64,000 nucleotides of DNA from Eumeta japonica (GCA_005406025.1 BGZK01000100.1:1-64000), one strand, 5' to 3'. Shown: positions 12,333 to 25,722, counted from the first letter of the stretch. Translations and numbers: made by a program. The notes: generated by a model not told the origin, from the sequence alone.

Positions 12333-13153
12333 TAGGAGGGCTGCTATTTATGTATCCGTAACTGGCCACATACAGAACAATAATTAAAAAGTCATTGCTA
12401 CATTTAAAAATGGAACTCCTTGGCTGTACAATATAGTTTGTATCGTGTAACTAGGAACTGTCAATTGTTTTACCATCATGGCGCCATTTTGAAAATTGCG
12501 TGTCTTTATTACCATGGATTTAACTCATGAAAATTTTCGTGCGATGACTTATTACGATTTTCGGCGTGGGATAACTCAAAAACAGTGCATCGATCAACTC
12601 ACTTCGACTTTTTGACATGAAACACCAACAAAAACCACCGTGCATTACTAGTCTAGTGAGTTTAATCGTGGGTGGTCTATGCTCACGGACGAATTTAAAG
12701 ATCGCCCTAAATCGGTTATTCTACCACATTGATGCTGTGCGGGAACTAGTTGTGCAAGATCGTTATGCTACGCAGAGTCATTGTTTATCATGACAATGCT
12801 ACCTGTCATACGTCGGCCGAAATAAGTCGGTTTTTGGAAGGTCAAAATATCGAATTGACGGGTCATCCGCGGTACAGCCTCAATTTGGCACCCAACGATT
12901 TCTCTTTATTCCCAAGTGTGAAGAATAAGTTATATGGTCAACATTTTCGAACCGCGAAGAGACTGTTGATGCGTTCAAAATGTACGTTTTGAAGATACCT
13001 CGATCAGAATGGAAAAATTGCTATAAAAATTGGTTTCAGCGTATATAAAAATGCATTGATCATTATGGCGAATATTTTGAAAAGCAATAAAACAATATTA
13101 AATGATAGATATTTGTTTCTTTTTGATATTCCGGACACATAGCAACCCTCGTA
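12333..13153 (+). mobile_element. mariner transposon, internally deleted
   Basis: Inverted termini match: TAGGAGGGCTGCTATTTATG at the left and the reverse complement TACGAGGGTTGCTATGTGTC at the right. Between them an N-terminal block (MDLTHENFRAMTYYDFRRG, from 12521, then SEFNRGWSMLTDEF) runs into the helix-turn-helix region. It jumps straight to the C-terminal block HDNATCHTS ... PNDFSLFP. The first catalytic Asp region is missing, so about a third of the 1.3 kb family length is deleted. The remaining two Asp residues keep the D34D spacing. It cannot encode transposase but could have been mobilised in trans. Confidence 0.88.
12750..12992 (+). pseudogene. mariner transposase C-terminal half
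   Basis: The open stretch gives VYHDNATCHTSAEISRFL, GHPRYSLNLAPNDFSLFP and NKLYGQHF. HDN and PND carry the second and third catalytic aspartates, 34 residues apart. PRYSLN replaces the usual PPYSPD. The first part of this frame (before about 12780) belongs to the deletion junction: the upstream N-terminal segment ends near VRELVVQDRYATQS in another frame. It is a non-functional remnant. Confidence 0.85.
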
Positions 13154-14535
13154 TTATATTAGTTATATTATTCATCAAAAATCTGTATTCCGAAAATTAT
13201 AGATTAGATTTTTTTAAGAATTAAAAAAAATCGCGTATTTTTCTACAACCTACGATTTTTTTTTTAATTTACGTCTATGCCTTAAAACGTCTCTAACTCG
13301 ATTAATTTTGACCGGAGAAAAAAAAGTTTAGAACCTTTTTTCATGCAAAATTTTAAGCTCTACACATTTTAATTTCAACTTTTTTCTTTAACTTTTACCT
13401 TTTCGAGTAATTGCAAAAAAAAACTTATTAAAAATTTTTTTCAACCCTTACCGGGGTTGATAAATATGAAAACTTTTATATATTGCTATCAAAAGTGCAA
13501 ATTTAAATGCCAAAATTTTATTTCAAACCTTGACTGGACTGATAAGAGACACCTCAAACCTTATCCAAAGTTTTATCAGCTGTAAAGGATGGATAATTAA
13601 GATAAGAAAGGATAGATAGAAAGAATAATAATATGAATAATATTTTGGAAAAGATTTTTGCAATGATCTTATACGGGCCTAAGAAAAGGATTGCGACCTC
13701 CGGCTTTTCAGCCTTGTACTGAAAATATATACAGCGTTAACGGGTAATGTGTATGTATAAATATATAAAAGGAATTACACAAATGCCGTGCAATAATGAA
13801 TTAATTACCTATATTGCTTCTACAATTGTGGGCGAATAAACTATTTTCTACGGCATTAGTTTTTTCGTAATTTTTCCTTAATGATCTAGAAGAAACGCCT
13901 TTCTTCAACTAGAAGAAAGCCGTACAAAAATAATTAGTCGTAATTCCTTATTTGCAACTGAAAAATTCAATTTTCCCATGTACTGACCTGAATTATTTTC
14001 TGATATCAAAATAAATTATTTTATCGTATGATATCAGAAAATTTAAAAAGCTGCTACTCTATAGTGGCAACCTTCTACACGTGATTCACGGTGGTTCATT
14101 TCACATGATATTTTTCGCCATGGGCCTGTAGTCTATAACCGGCAGAGATCGCATCTCCACCGCATTGATTCTACTTTTATATTTCTTCTGCCATACCCAA
14201 CTTTCACTACCGTACTAAACGTAGGAAGCAAGACTCCCTTATGAATATTTAACACACTTGTCGTGCGACACTTTTGCTATACATAATAGCAAGGAAGACT
14301 CCATTCTCAATTATTTAATTATAAACAAGGTAAGAATTATGTCACTTTAGATCTAAATACAGAACTAACCGGCAGCTTCGAGAATAATCCGACCAATCAA
14401 AATTCGGTTTTCATAAATAAAACAGCTTATAAATAAGCACAGATTCAAATATTCAACTATCTTCGTTATTATTTTTGAAATCGTTTAACAAATAAAGATA
14501 TCTCATTTGTTTGATAATTGTTTTTATATAATTCT
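13154..14535. other. AT-rich non-coding stretch
   Basis: It is low complexity and rich in poly-A and poly-T tracts. It contains a 13-base inverted repeat (ATTTTCTGATATC at 13995-14007, mirrored at 14030-14042) with a 22-base loop. No gene was recognised. Confidence 0.45.
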
Positions 14536-14720
14536 AGCTGTCCCGCCCGCTTCGCTGGGTAATTTTTATTTATAAACAAAATGTAGAAGGATTTACGGAA
14601 TTCTAAAAATGAGTAGGCAAGAACCATCTACAAATCATTCCGTATTGAATGGTCCCAGTCCCGTGTCTATATGTTTAGTAGTTTTTACGTGATTGGCGAA
14701 CAAAGACAACCTATTTTCAT
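14536..14720 (+). repeat. Dispersed repeat tail (GCTGTCCCGCCCGCTTCGC type)
   Basis: It opens TAGCTGTCCCGCCCGCTTCG followed by CTGGGTAA, an opening seen in many lepidopteran interspersed repeats. It then continues as AT-rich sequence for under 200 bases. No ORF. 14721-16405 has nothing else recognisable. Confidence 0.5.
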
Positions 14721-16404
14721 TATATATGTATACATAAAATTTTGGTTTAAAAACTACATACAATTTTGGTTTGAAAAGAGCTATCGTCAAGTTTCTTATT
14801 CGTTCTTCTTGAGGGATAACTGCCTTACGAACGAGTACTAATTAAAAGAAAGTGGTGATATTAAAAAAAAAACTCTAATTTCTTTAAATGCTATGACGTA
14901 TTTCAAGTGTCACATTATAACTATAACTATAATTTATCTATTAACATTAATTAAATCGATTTACGTTTTGGACCAATTCAAAAATGCTTTCATAATACGA
15001 TACATTTGTATCTACACAAAACCGTTTGCGATAAAGTTGCCACGATATTTTTCTCTTTGAATTAATATCTAGAGCTATTAACATAGACATATATATATGA
15101 AAATCATTCAAATGTATCAACTTCACATTCGAATTAAGTTAAAAAATAAGTATTCCACGCACAACGCACAAGTGAAAATGTTATCAATACATGTGTTCTT
15201 TTAAATTAAAACACCCATAACACACATGGTTATATGAAAATGGTATAGATTAAAAAAATATACTTCTATCTTTATTCATAACCATCTACTTTCTGGAATA
15301 TATGAGCTCTTATTTCTATTAGTTAATAGATCACCTGTCTTTCGACTAGGAATTTACTATAAGGCAAATAAAAGTGCATAAATGCACACTCACGGATTCC
15401 AATTTTCGCATTCTGCTCATCGGTCTGTTTACTGCGGCCATTGCTTATATGAATACTTTTATTTTTAAGGATTATGCACTTGCTTTTATCGCAATGTTTT
15501 GCTAAACACTAGTTGCTAAGGGTGGTTTTTTTTTTGGTCGCTAAGTTACACGAAACTATGGACGACCAACGCAGTTCTAAAAGGGTCACAGAGAGGGGTT
15601 TAATAACCTCATAGATTATGTATGTAATATGCTAATTAGTTTGATCTCTATGATATTTTATAAGACCTGTATCGACACAAGCAAAAATTACTATCTGCGA
15701 TCATAATTTTGCATTTCAAATATTGTTTTTGATTGTCAAAAAAATGTTTTAAATATTGAAAACTGAATTCATATTTTTTTTTTGTACTTACGCATGACCC
15801 AATTATTTTGAGTTTGTTGTTAAATACGTTAAATAATTTTTCTGGAGAAGTTTCTCGTTTTGACTAAATAGGAAAAATATGTAATCATTTTTCACTATTG
15901 ATTCCTTAAATTAACAATTTAAACCCAGCCACGTGTCTGTTATACATTGATCCCAAATACAAATATTGTACACGAGTATGCACGTTTATTTTTGAACGTA
16001 ATCATTTTCTTGTTATTTTATAAATAAATATTTTATTTCGATGTACCGTATAGTAACCAAAAAAAAATGATTTTTGTATTTTGTTAGCAGCCTTATTCAT
16101 TTGTTTTAATGTAGTCAGTGATTTTATCGTTATTTTCCATCATTAATAGGTTATGTAAATCTGTTATTTATTCTGTTGTCATTTACTCTTAAACAATAGA
16201 AGTGATTGTTCATGATAATATTGTAGAGAGGTAAAATTTGTAAATTTCTAAATTTGGATAACCTCTGGAACTACTGATCTAATCCCGAAAACTCTGTCAT
16301 TAATAGAAAAATATTATTATGATTCTTGTGTGCTATAAGCTATTTTTAACTCTGACAAAGACTTGTTTTCAGTAAGAAATCACAATAACATTAATTGAAG
16401 TCAG

Positions 16405-16635
16405 TAAAAACTAGGAGTTTGGGATTGAGAATGGAAACGGAGTCGAAATTGCGACCAGCACCGGAAACAGGATCAAATACAGAATCGCAATTATAAACCA
16501 GATCGGAATCAGAATCGAGAGTGGAACCGGAATTGAAATCGAGATCAGCAAGGGAATCGCAACCAAGATTCACAACGAATTCGATATATACAAACGATGA
16601 AAGAAACCATGTGCACACGGGCGGAGCTACGCGCA
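16405..16635 (-). repeat. GATTCC-array family, inverted copy
   Basis: Reverse-complement array units (GGAATCAGAATCGAGAGTGG) end in the head GGGCGGAGCTACGCGC near 16619. The 81-residue minus ORF, rich in Asp and Ser, is an array translation. Confidence 0.75.
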
Positions 16636-16639
16636 CAAC

Positions 16640-17195
16640 CTAGTAATGAGATATAGCGCACAAATTATGCATAAATACGCGACGGGGGCGGCGCAACGAG
16701 CACTTTTGACGCGGCCCCAGCCCTTGACGCACACATTCATTGCAAGTCCCTGCTCGATCCCGAACCCTGCATTCAAAAGGCTCACTGCGAAATATTTTCT
16801 TCTAGGACGGCGAGAAGAATTCTAAGACGTTTTAAAATTACGCTCGGTGACATTTCTCACGCAATATTCGCCTCTGTTGATCCATCAAAAAACGTAAAAC
16901 GGTTATGCTTTACATCACGATATGCGAGACATTGTCAAAAATAATATAAAGCAGGTAGTAGACGATAAAAAGCTGTCCTTGAAAAAAAAAATTATAATGC
17001 AAACCGAGCCGTGAAAGAGAGCGTTCGACTCCATTTTAAGGTCACGCCGGCGGCAAAAGCCAAAGCTCCATAAATAAATATTACGAGTGCCCCATTAGGC
17101 GGCCGCCCGCCTTAGAAATGTGATTAACACCAATCCTTAAGGCATATTTCAGTTTTTAATGCGCGGCCGGTCGTAATGGATACTCGTAGCTTACC
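16640..17195. other. GC-richer, repeat-poor island
   Basis: The sequence lacks the repeat signatures seen around it and is clearly GC-richer (for example GACGGGGGCGGCGCAACGAG near 16682). The plus frame is open without an ATG from about 16673 to 16949. I cannot assign a product. It could be conserved non-coding DNA or an unrecognised exon. Confidence 0.3.
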
Positions 17196-17999
17196 TAAAT
17201 GACAAATCCATTATTTTATATGTGAACGCATTTATTCCGGCATTCCTGTCGATTTCGATTCCGTTATCCAGCCTCGAAGTCAGCTCAACGTCTAATCTTT
17301 GCGGTTCATATTTATATAGTCTACTTTTGCTTTGCTTTTTTTTTTGTTTATTTTACTTCAATGGCCAGGTGTTAGTTAACTTCATTTCCTTGTTTCTTTC
17401 GCTTCGATGGTTTCAAAGTATAAATGTGACGAAGTTCAAGTATGATATGTAAATGTTACAATGCATAGTAACAGTGTGTACCGGTGAATCGAAAAATTAT
17501 CAGCACTAAAATTTGTAATGTATAAATATAGTTCCTTTTAGATATAAATTTGCAAGTTAACAGCCTCAGTAGGAGGATAATAGTATGTATAAAAAAAAAA
17601 GATATGCATTAAAAACTGATATCCATTCGTCGAACTTAAATTGCTAATTTACTTTTATATCATAAATATCGTTGTTCAAAGATGAAAAATTGATCTAACA
17701 AAGCCTCATTCTTGAAGGACTTGTTTTACACAAATTTTCATAAGCATACATAAGATCTTGCCGATAAGTTTTCAAAACGATACAGAATTAAAACTGATAC
17801 ATCAAAAATATAATTGTTATTGTCGAAAGTTATTATACCTTAGAAAATATTTAAAAAAATCAATATATTTTTCTAAGAAGTTTTAGAATGAAATTCGATT
17901 TTAACCTTATAGAATTGAGAAAACAGAAATTCGTGACGTCATAAAGTTTTAAGTATTGGAAGGAAAAACTGCGACTCAGATAAAGCTAAACTGGAGGAT
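17196..17999. other. AT-rich non-coding stretch
   Basis: The 76-residue ORF at 17222 is rich in Phe and Leu from TTT and CTT tracts and shows no motif. Nothing else was recognised. Confidence 0.4.
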
Positions 18000-18890
18000 G
18001 TGTTGGGGACATTTCTTCTCCCTCATTCACATCGGGTGACCGACTTTAAACGCAACCGTCAGAGCTATGAACACCACACGGTTGTGGATGATCACACGAC
18101 GTGACCCCCGCTTCATCGTTGAAAGTCGAGAGAGACAGCGTAGAAAATGGAGAAATGATTTCTTTTCGTCAAAGAAAATAACGTGACACCGCAACCGAAT
18201 CATCAGATCAATGTAAAAACTAGGATATTGTATTTATATATGTCGGCGCGGGATACTGATAAGCTTGTATTGGCCGGGCGCGTAGGTGACGCGCATTTCG
18301 AAAACTCGAGAGCAATGTTTACATTAACAGCATTAGCTGTGAGATTGTGCTTTGATAAAAAGGAAGTCTTTGTTCGGTGGAACGGGGCAGTGAAGCATTC
18401 TTAGAAATCACTGTCGAACGTGGCCGTGGGTCTTGGTATATAATGTAATCATAAGATTAGTTCTTTGTTCTATGTTTTGGCTTGGGTGCCGAGCGGGCAT
18501 TACTATTCGGCCTGTGGTCGAGACGGGACGCGCGCTCTCCCGCGGCTTAACTAGGCGAGTCGCGTGTGCTTATACCACTTGACCCACGGACTCGTTTCCG
18601 TTTCGCTATAAGTTGTTTTATTAGAGAGAGGACTCAATTAGTTAGTGATTTTAGTGTGTTGTTACCTCATTTCATATTGTGACTTTTATCATAGTTTATT
18701 GACAATTTATTAGTGGTTTATTATTGTTTTACTTTTTATCGATTATACAACTTAAGACTATACTCGTGCGTGTGATTATCCACTATTGTCCGCCCACAAA
18801 CATGGAGACGATCCCTGGCGCTTCGGGTGTAGTTGGGGAGTCTCACGCTTCGACATATATCTCACCCTTCCACTATTTTTATTAATTAAT
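18000..18890. other. GC-richer block of uncertain nature
   Basis: The block contains a 73-residue plus ORF (18183-18404), a GC-rich segment (18490-18560) and a short ORF beginning METIPGASGVVGESHAST at 18801. It could be an exon, a promoter region, or the 5' part of a retroelement. No RT, gag or endonuclease motif follows within 2 kb. I cannot decide. Confidence 0.2.
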
Positions 18891-21092
18891 ACGCTGTATA
18901 CTGTTAAAAATAATGATTTGTAAGCAAAAGGAACTCGCTGAAAGCACGTCCAAGACTCACAGCGCCTCGGACTGTAATCATGTAATTTTTTTTATTTCAA
19001 TATTTTGTTATGCTTATATTTATGTTATAATTGGTAATAGTAGGTCATCATTGTACAGAATTCTTGGTGATGGACCCTCGAACACTGTTCGGTCCAAAGA
19101 GCCAAGCCTGTCTCAAATCTGATGAGTATGGTAAGGAACATTAGAGATAATCTAAATGTCGTGTATGCCACCTAACTGCATGATGATACACCCGTGTACC
19201 ATTCACACTGTTTTACTCAATCAAGAGCGGCTGTTTAACATAAATTGGTGCATTTCTTTTATCTTGCTATATGGTAACCAATCTGTACAAAAAAATATTT
19301 TTTGTGATGTCACCACCCACTCATGAAGTTTTAGCACGATATTTCTGTAAATCTACTTAATTTCACACGGTTATTCTCAACTTTTTTTATCCTTCGTTCA
19401 TTAATCATTTTTGCACTATCAGAATCATCTGTATTGTTACCATATTTTATGGTGCTTTAAATTCATAAGTTTTGTAAATTACCGAATGTAATATGAAAAA
19501 AGAAACTGCAACTTCGAGGTCGTCTACGACATCTTGCGGATTTTAGTGATTCCGTTTTGGAACCATACGTTTGAAGGATATGTAGTTACGTTTCCCAAAG
19601 TTGTAAAAGAATCGACAAAGGTTAAAAATGAGCTTTTCTTACAACGCCTTATCGCATTAGGACTTTCCATTTGGAACTACCTAGTAATTACACACGGAAT
19701 AGTTTAACGTAAAAATAATAATTAAGACTTTAAACGATCACACGTATTAATCCATACCTTAATATTCAAAAAAACTTTGAAGCTTCTACTATTAATTGTT
19801 GATTTAGGTAAAGACAGTAGATTTAGGTAAACACAACAATAAGAGGATTTGTTACTATATAAAATTGAGAAGCAAACAACAAAGAAATCACATATTACTT
19901 GCAGAACTCAAGCAAAAGGAAAATAGACAGCCCTGTCTTCACTTGTAAAGAATTACCTATTCGAAACATGCAATTTTATAGACGTAGTAGTCGAGACTAC
20001 TATAGATATGGAAAGAAGAAAACAGCTACTAAAGATCTCAGCTTCTAGAAACAGATAAACATCACCACAAACGAGAACCAACGACATGCAGCATATTCTC
20101 CTCACAGTGCATATTTATTGTATGCATGATCTATTCAGTTTTCGGGTCTCTCGTTTCTGGCTATAGATTGCATCTAAACTGGTTTGCATATAATCCCATT
20201 ACTCCCCATCGAAACTGCATAGAAACAAACGCTTCTATTCATGATCATATAAGACCATTGCTGAATTGAGATTTTACATAGCTTTTAGTAGCACGGCTGA
20301 CTGATGTTGTCACTGACGATTGATGATGACAATTAAATGTTTTTTTTAGATAAATTGATTACAAAATATAATAAAATGATTATGTATTCTACAAATAAAT
20401 AAACGGCTTTGTTTTGGTTAACGCTATTTCATTTTTTACGAACACTTGCACGACAATTTTGTTTTGAGATTGTATGAAAGCAATATCTCAGCTGACATCT
20501 CCGTTCTGTTTAAAACCAATCGGAAATATATCTAATCATTTTCGGGAATGTAAAATCAATTTGAAAGTAAACCAAGCCAAGCGTCTTATTTGCTTTTCAA
20601 CACATAACCCTAGCGCTCTAGTACCATTTTGCTAATTGACAGGGTTTTCGTTCACTGTTTGTGAAGAACGAATTGACAGCTGTGTCGACGTAACGTAATG
20701 CAGAAATGGACATAAAATATTTTTTCCAATTTCCAAAATCATTTATAATTACAGAAATTACAGAAAAGGATATTTATAAAACTTATTGTGGTCCATGTAA
20801 AATATTTCAAATATTTTAACTTTTTTTTTTTAATAAGTTGTATTTACTTAACTTTTAGAAAAAAACAAGAAAACATACTTTCAGCCGTTCTCAGTAATAA
20901 ACGTGGACAACATGACGGTAAACTTTATTCTGCGTGGCTGGGTTACTTAGATACCGGCTAAGTAGCTCGCCCTCGCTCAGTTATTAGGCGCAAACGTTAG
21001 TTTTATGGCGTTTTGTAATGAACGGACCCGGCTTAGCAGGGCGCGGACACGCCATTTCTCGACATTGCCACGAGTCCACACAAAGGTTTATT
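18891..21092. other. AT-rich non-coding stretch
   Basis: No coding region, RNA gene or repeat terminus was recognised in about 2.2 kb. Confidence 0.4.
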
Positions 21093-21873
21093 AGGGTTCC
21101 GTAGCCGGCGAGGAACTCTTACAGTTTCGTTCGTGTTCGTCCGTCCGTACGTCCGTCTCTCGGTCTGTCAGCAGCTTGGCTCGAAATCTCTCAATACTAC
21201 AAAGCTGTTATTTGATATGAGTAAACATATTAATCGCACCGACAAAATAATAAAATAAAATAAAATAAAAAATTTTAGGACGCATGTAAAGTAGAGATGA
21301 TGTTTTTTTTTTTCCTCGTCTATCCTATGGTGTGGATTATCGATTGGTAGTTAATTTAAAAACATTGCGGGTTCTTGAAAACCATTTTTCGATTTGGAGA
21401 TCCGTTTGCGAAATAACAAACTTTAGACTGCTAATTTTTGTTACAGTCAAGTGTCCCTTCTCCAGGTAATTCTTTGATATACGAAAACATCACAACACTA
21501 GCGTATATAACAAATTCAAAAGGAAAACTATCACAGCTAAGTGGGCTTTACAAGTTAACGAGTAATAGTCGAGTAACTTTTAAAATATACTTGGAGAATT
21601 AAAAAGCAATAATTACTTAGATGACACAATTTGTCGTGTGTAAAACAGCTGGTAAATATTGTTATGAACCTCGTAAAATTATGGAAATATGAAATCAAAA
21701 CATCCTTAACAGCGGTCCTATGTGGACTCGCCTTAGTTATTAGCCATTAAACTGTTAACTCCATTAATAAGTTAATAGTATCAAACAAAAAGCCCCATTC
21801 TAAGTCTGTGTATTGTGAAGTGTAATACGGAACCCTACAATGTGCGTGGCCCGACACGCACTTGGCCAGTTTT
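21093..21873 (-). repeat. Dispersed repeat family A/B, complete minus copy
   Basis: The left end GGGTTCCGTAGCCGGCGAGG is followed by GTCCGTCCGTACGTCCGTC. The right end is ATACGGAACCCTACAATGTG then CGTGGCCCGACACGCACTTG and GCCAGTTTT. In the reverse strand the hairpin stem is GTGCGTG/CACGCAC (21842-21861). The interior is AT-rich with an AAAAT run near 21249-21275. Not coding. Confidence 0.8.
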
Positions 21874-22224
21874 ATTTATAAGACATTCAATTCTATGCAT
21901 TTACGAGTTGTTATGAGATGAAATTGAATATTATAATCGTAACACTGTTAATTTAAAATTTGTTAATTTTTGCGCCAACGACGTATTAAAAATAACAATC
22001 AATATAAAATCTTATTACTATAAGAGAGTAATTCTTGTATATATTTAAATTAATACATGGGCATTTTACATATAGAAACTGAAAAATAAAATAAAATACA
22101 ATGGTATAAATGTTATTCTTTTAGCGTCATTTCTATGACGCCAAATAAAGCAACATAAATATCTACAGATGGCACTCCAAAAAAAATTAAAACTAAACAA
22201 ATGAAAACAAGGTGATATAAAAAA

Positions 22225-22480
22225 ATAATAGATTTTTTAAAATAGATTTAGATTTTAGAACTTGAAAAGCTCAAAACGTGTTATAACTATACTTTTAAAC
22301 CCGGAGAGCTCGAAAAAGCACAATAATTAACAGCTATTTAAATTTTTGAACGCTTTGAGCTCGAAAGTAGCACGAAATATCAAGGATGACCTACAGAATC
22401 AAGCGTCTGTCAAATTTTCGAGCTTAATAAGCTTAAAAACTCATAGAGATCCACAGTTTGAACCTCGAGGAGGTTATAAA
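22225..22480. repeat. Dispersed repeat family C, fragment
   Basis: Repeated GAGCTCGAAAA and TTTTGAGCTC-like phrases match the first part of the longer copies at 47040 and 53340. The 77-residue ORF here is a shadow of this repeat. 22481-23020 is AT-rich with no gene recognised. Confidence 0.5.
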
Positions 22481-23020
22481 CACTCGATAAATATTATAGT
22501 GGTAAGTTTTAGGGTTGGCCTAAAGAGTCAATGGTTCTTCAGATTTTTAATTGTTTTTACAATGATTTGTGGTCATTAGCGGTGTCAACGTCGTGTCTTG
22601 CAATATTTGTGATAATTTTTTATCGATATATTGATTACTAAATTATAGATTCGAGTTGTGTAAATCTCAAATAGAGGTCATTGCTATAAAATGGCTGAGG
22701 AGACATCATATTGCTTTTGAAAGACCTGCTCGAAATTTTTTTAACCCCCCCGCCATTTTGTATTTTACGGCCCTTATTTTGGTTTTATGATAGTTTTTTT
22801 CCCGTAAATGAGACCCATCATACGATTATAAGAACTTCATCACTGCTTTATAATAAGTTCTAAAACTTTAAGTGAGATTATTTGATGACCAAACTTAAAT
22901 CATTATAGGTAGTTCCTAAATGGTATTCAATATAAAAAATTATTACAGAAACCTCGAGATGGTTTTCAAGGATCTACCTAATAATACCCCACTTGACATA
23001 GTTCGTTGACTTTCATTTTA

Positions 23021-23656
23021 GGATTCCGAGTCAAAATATGAAAAACGGAACCCTTATAGTTTCGTCACGTCCGTCCGTCCGTATGTCACAGGCATTTTAT
23101 TCCAAAAGTACAAGACGTTGATGAAATTTATGGCATAGGTGTCTTGTATAGGCCGCTATTCAATTTGGTAATTAAATAACAAAAATAAATAATTCTAGGG
23201 GGGCACTCCATATATGTAACAGAAACTGAAAAGAAAAACTTTTTAGCATATACCAATGCGTTGCACACATTTCGTCAGTACTTTTAAAAACATTTTAATG
23301 TTGCTAAGAAATTTTTCTGATTACGTGAATAATTTCGGAAATAATCGCTCCGAAAGGAACAGAAATTGAGTCCACCCTTTCATTTTCTAAACCGTATGAC
23401 CAAAAAATGTGAATAAAAATATAAAGGTAACTTCTAATAATTTCTTTTAACAAAAATTATTTTAAATACGATGTGATATACTGTTTTTGAGTTATTGCTT
23501 CTCAACAAAAGGACGTAAGTCCCATGAAGATACGTTCTTATGCTGATACACTTTAGTTTACATTAGTTTAATAGTAATAGTCAACATATTTATTTGTTTT
23601 TATAGTTATAGGCGATTAAAGCGCATATAACTTTTAAGTGCGGGAAACATGAAAAA
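23021..23656 (-). repeat. Dispersed repeat family A/B, interrupted minus copy
   Basis: It starts GGATTCCGAGTCAAAATATG, then CGGAACCCTTATAGTTTCGT. It runs parallel to the copy at 40308 through GGGGGGCACTCCATATATG and AATAATCGCTCCGAAAGG to GTGCGGGAAACATGAAA. It then stops where a plus-oriented copy begins at 23657. The missing terminal part indicates that the second copy inserted into it or replaced its end. Confidence 0.8.
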
Positions 23657-24045
23657 GAAACCGGCCAAGTGCGAGTCGGACTCGCGCACCGAGGGTTCCG
23701 TACAAACCTGTAGGTATATAAGTAAAAGTTCACCCATCACGACAATCGAGTCATAGATATGGTATTTTTATTGCAAAATGAAATCCATAATAGTACAATG
23801 TGGAAAGCTGGAGGAGTGTAAATTTAAGACAAAGGTCTCTTTATCGTTTCAGTAATCCTTTATATTACATTAGCACATCATTTATTTTATAATATAAGTG
23901 AAATACTTACACTAGCCTTGCAGCAGTCTTGCAAAAGTTCTTTTACGTAAGTTATTTATTTACAAAGTTTTATAGTCTCTATTTAGAAATCTACTTCATA
24001 AATAGGTACTAATTAAGTATTCAATTTGAACCAGATTTGTAAATG

Positions 24046-24091
24046 GTGACTGAAAATGGTATGAATTGAGGTTCATACCATTTTCAGTCAC
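24046..24091. repeat. Perfect 20-base hairpin with 6-base loop
   Basis: Arms 24046-24065 and 24072-24091 (GTGACTGAAAATGGTATGAA and its exact reverse complement) are separated by TTGAGG. The ORFs on both strands here are mirror shadows. Perfection over 20 pairs indicates recent origin or constraint. Confidence 0.95.
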
Positions 24092-24665
24092 ATTGAATAT
24101 TGAGGTTCGAAAAACCTTATCTATAGTTGTACTACTTCTTGTAGTGCTAGTGTTTATTAACGAAAACATGTTTATGGATGAAAAATATGTAAAAATTCCA
24201 TTTTGGGGATTCATTCTAAATTTGATATCGAAGTCTCCCACAACAGTCAGAGAGAGAACATGAAGTATATCTATTGAAGTTGCTGCGGTACATTGTATTT
24301 ATGCATTTTATTGCAACATTAATTTGACATTGTGGTGACCTCTATACAGTTACCACTCTGACATTAAACATTTCAAAATGCAAGCATTCACAATGGCCAT
24401 TTGCAGCGCCTGGTTTATTTAAATAATATCTCTTACATGATCCATCTGTCACGACATCCTTAAGATTGCGACGTACATACGTGATACAATTTATGTCCCC
24501 ATATATAGACATATATCGCGGTCATTGCGGTAACTACAATTATGTTCATAATTTTTTGTTCACAGCTTAATTAGCAGCAGGCAATTAGACCTAAGTATTT
24601 GATATGAATTTCTACTTAATACCTCTAAGCGTTCACGAGGAAAAGGGTAATAAGTTCATAATAAT

Positions 24666-24667
<2 letters not shown>

Positions 24668-24734
<67 letters not shown>
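24668..24734. repeat. (AT)n microsatellite
   Basis: About 66 bases of pure AT repeat inside the dispersed repeat copy. Confidence 0.97.
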
Positions 24735-24737
<3 letters not shown>

Positions 24738-25722
24738 ATGTAAGTAAAAATTTAAGGTTTTCGGAATTTTTCCTTTATAAATGCTATAAAACGTTGTTGT
24801 ATGCCAAATTTGAAGATTTTATGACTACTGGTAGTAACCCTTTAGGTTTTGATTCCCTTGTGAGTAGTTGCGAATTTCAAAATAAACGGCTTAAATTGCT
24901 GTTTCTTTTGATTGCGTTGACATAAAAAATTGATTTTGTTGTATCTTAAAGATATTATAGACCTGAGTATTTGATATGAATTTCAATTTAATACCTCTAC
25001 GCGTCCATGAGGAAAGTAGTAGTGAGTTTAGAATTATTAAAAATGTTTTTATGATGTTACTAAAAAATATAGTTTTCGCAATTTTTCCTTTATCTGTGCT
25101 ATACGACGTTGCTTCATACCAAATTTCAAGATTCTGAGTTCACGGGAAGAACCCTTAAGGTTCTGATTCCCTTGCGAGTGTCGAAAATTTGTGGCATAAA
25201 CGGCTATATCTTGTGATTACGTTGGCTTAGAAGTTTAACTTTTTCACACCTCCAAGGGACAGTAGACCTATTTTTTATTAGTATTTGATATAAATTTCAT
25301 ATTGATACCTTCACGCGTTCCTGAGAAAAAGGGTTTTGACAGACAACCGGACAGACGGACTACAAATTGATCCTATAATGGTTCCATCTTTTCCTTTTGG
25401 GGTACGGAAACCTAAAAAGCTTAACAGTTTTTTTCTTTTTCACAATGTGGCGTCTGGTTGTCACTATATTGAATTCTGATTACTGTGATGTCTTTAGTGA
25501 TACTCACAAGGTTAAGACAAATAGATTGCCATAAGAATCATTAAAATCGGCGTACGTGTTTTGTTTCTAGAGCGTTGCAAATGAACAACCATATACATAT
25601 ACATATATAGGCTGGTAAACACATTATCCTCCTTTGCGTCGCGAAGGCGAGTTAATACGTAGGCAAGTTTTATGTATCTAAATATTACATAGCTAAATTT
25701 TATTGCTGAAAAGAACTTTCCC

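Larger units (their letters stand above)
23657..25419 (+). repeat. Dispersed repeat family A/B, long plus copy
   Basis: The left terminus AAACCGGCCAAGTGCGAGTC, then GGACTCGCGCACCGAGGG is in its best-preserved form here. The right terminus GGGGTACGGAAACCTAAAAA lies at 25400-25419. The interior holds a perfect hairpin (24046-24091), a 66-base AT run (24668-24734), and an internally repeated block (the phrase GATTCCCTTG[T/C]GAGT near 24850 and 25165). At about 1.76 kb it is far longer than the 550-780 bases of its relatives, so it probably contains insertions or an internal duplication. Confidence 0.7.
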
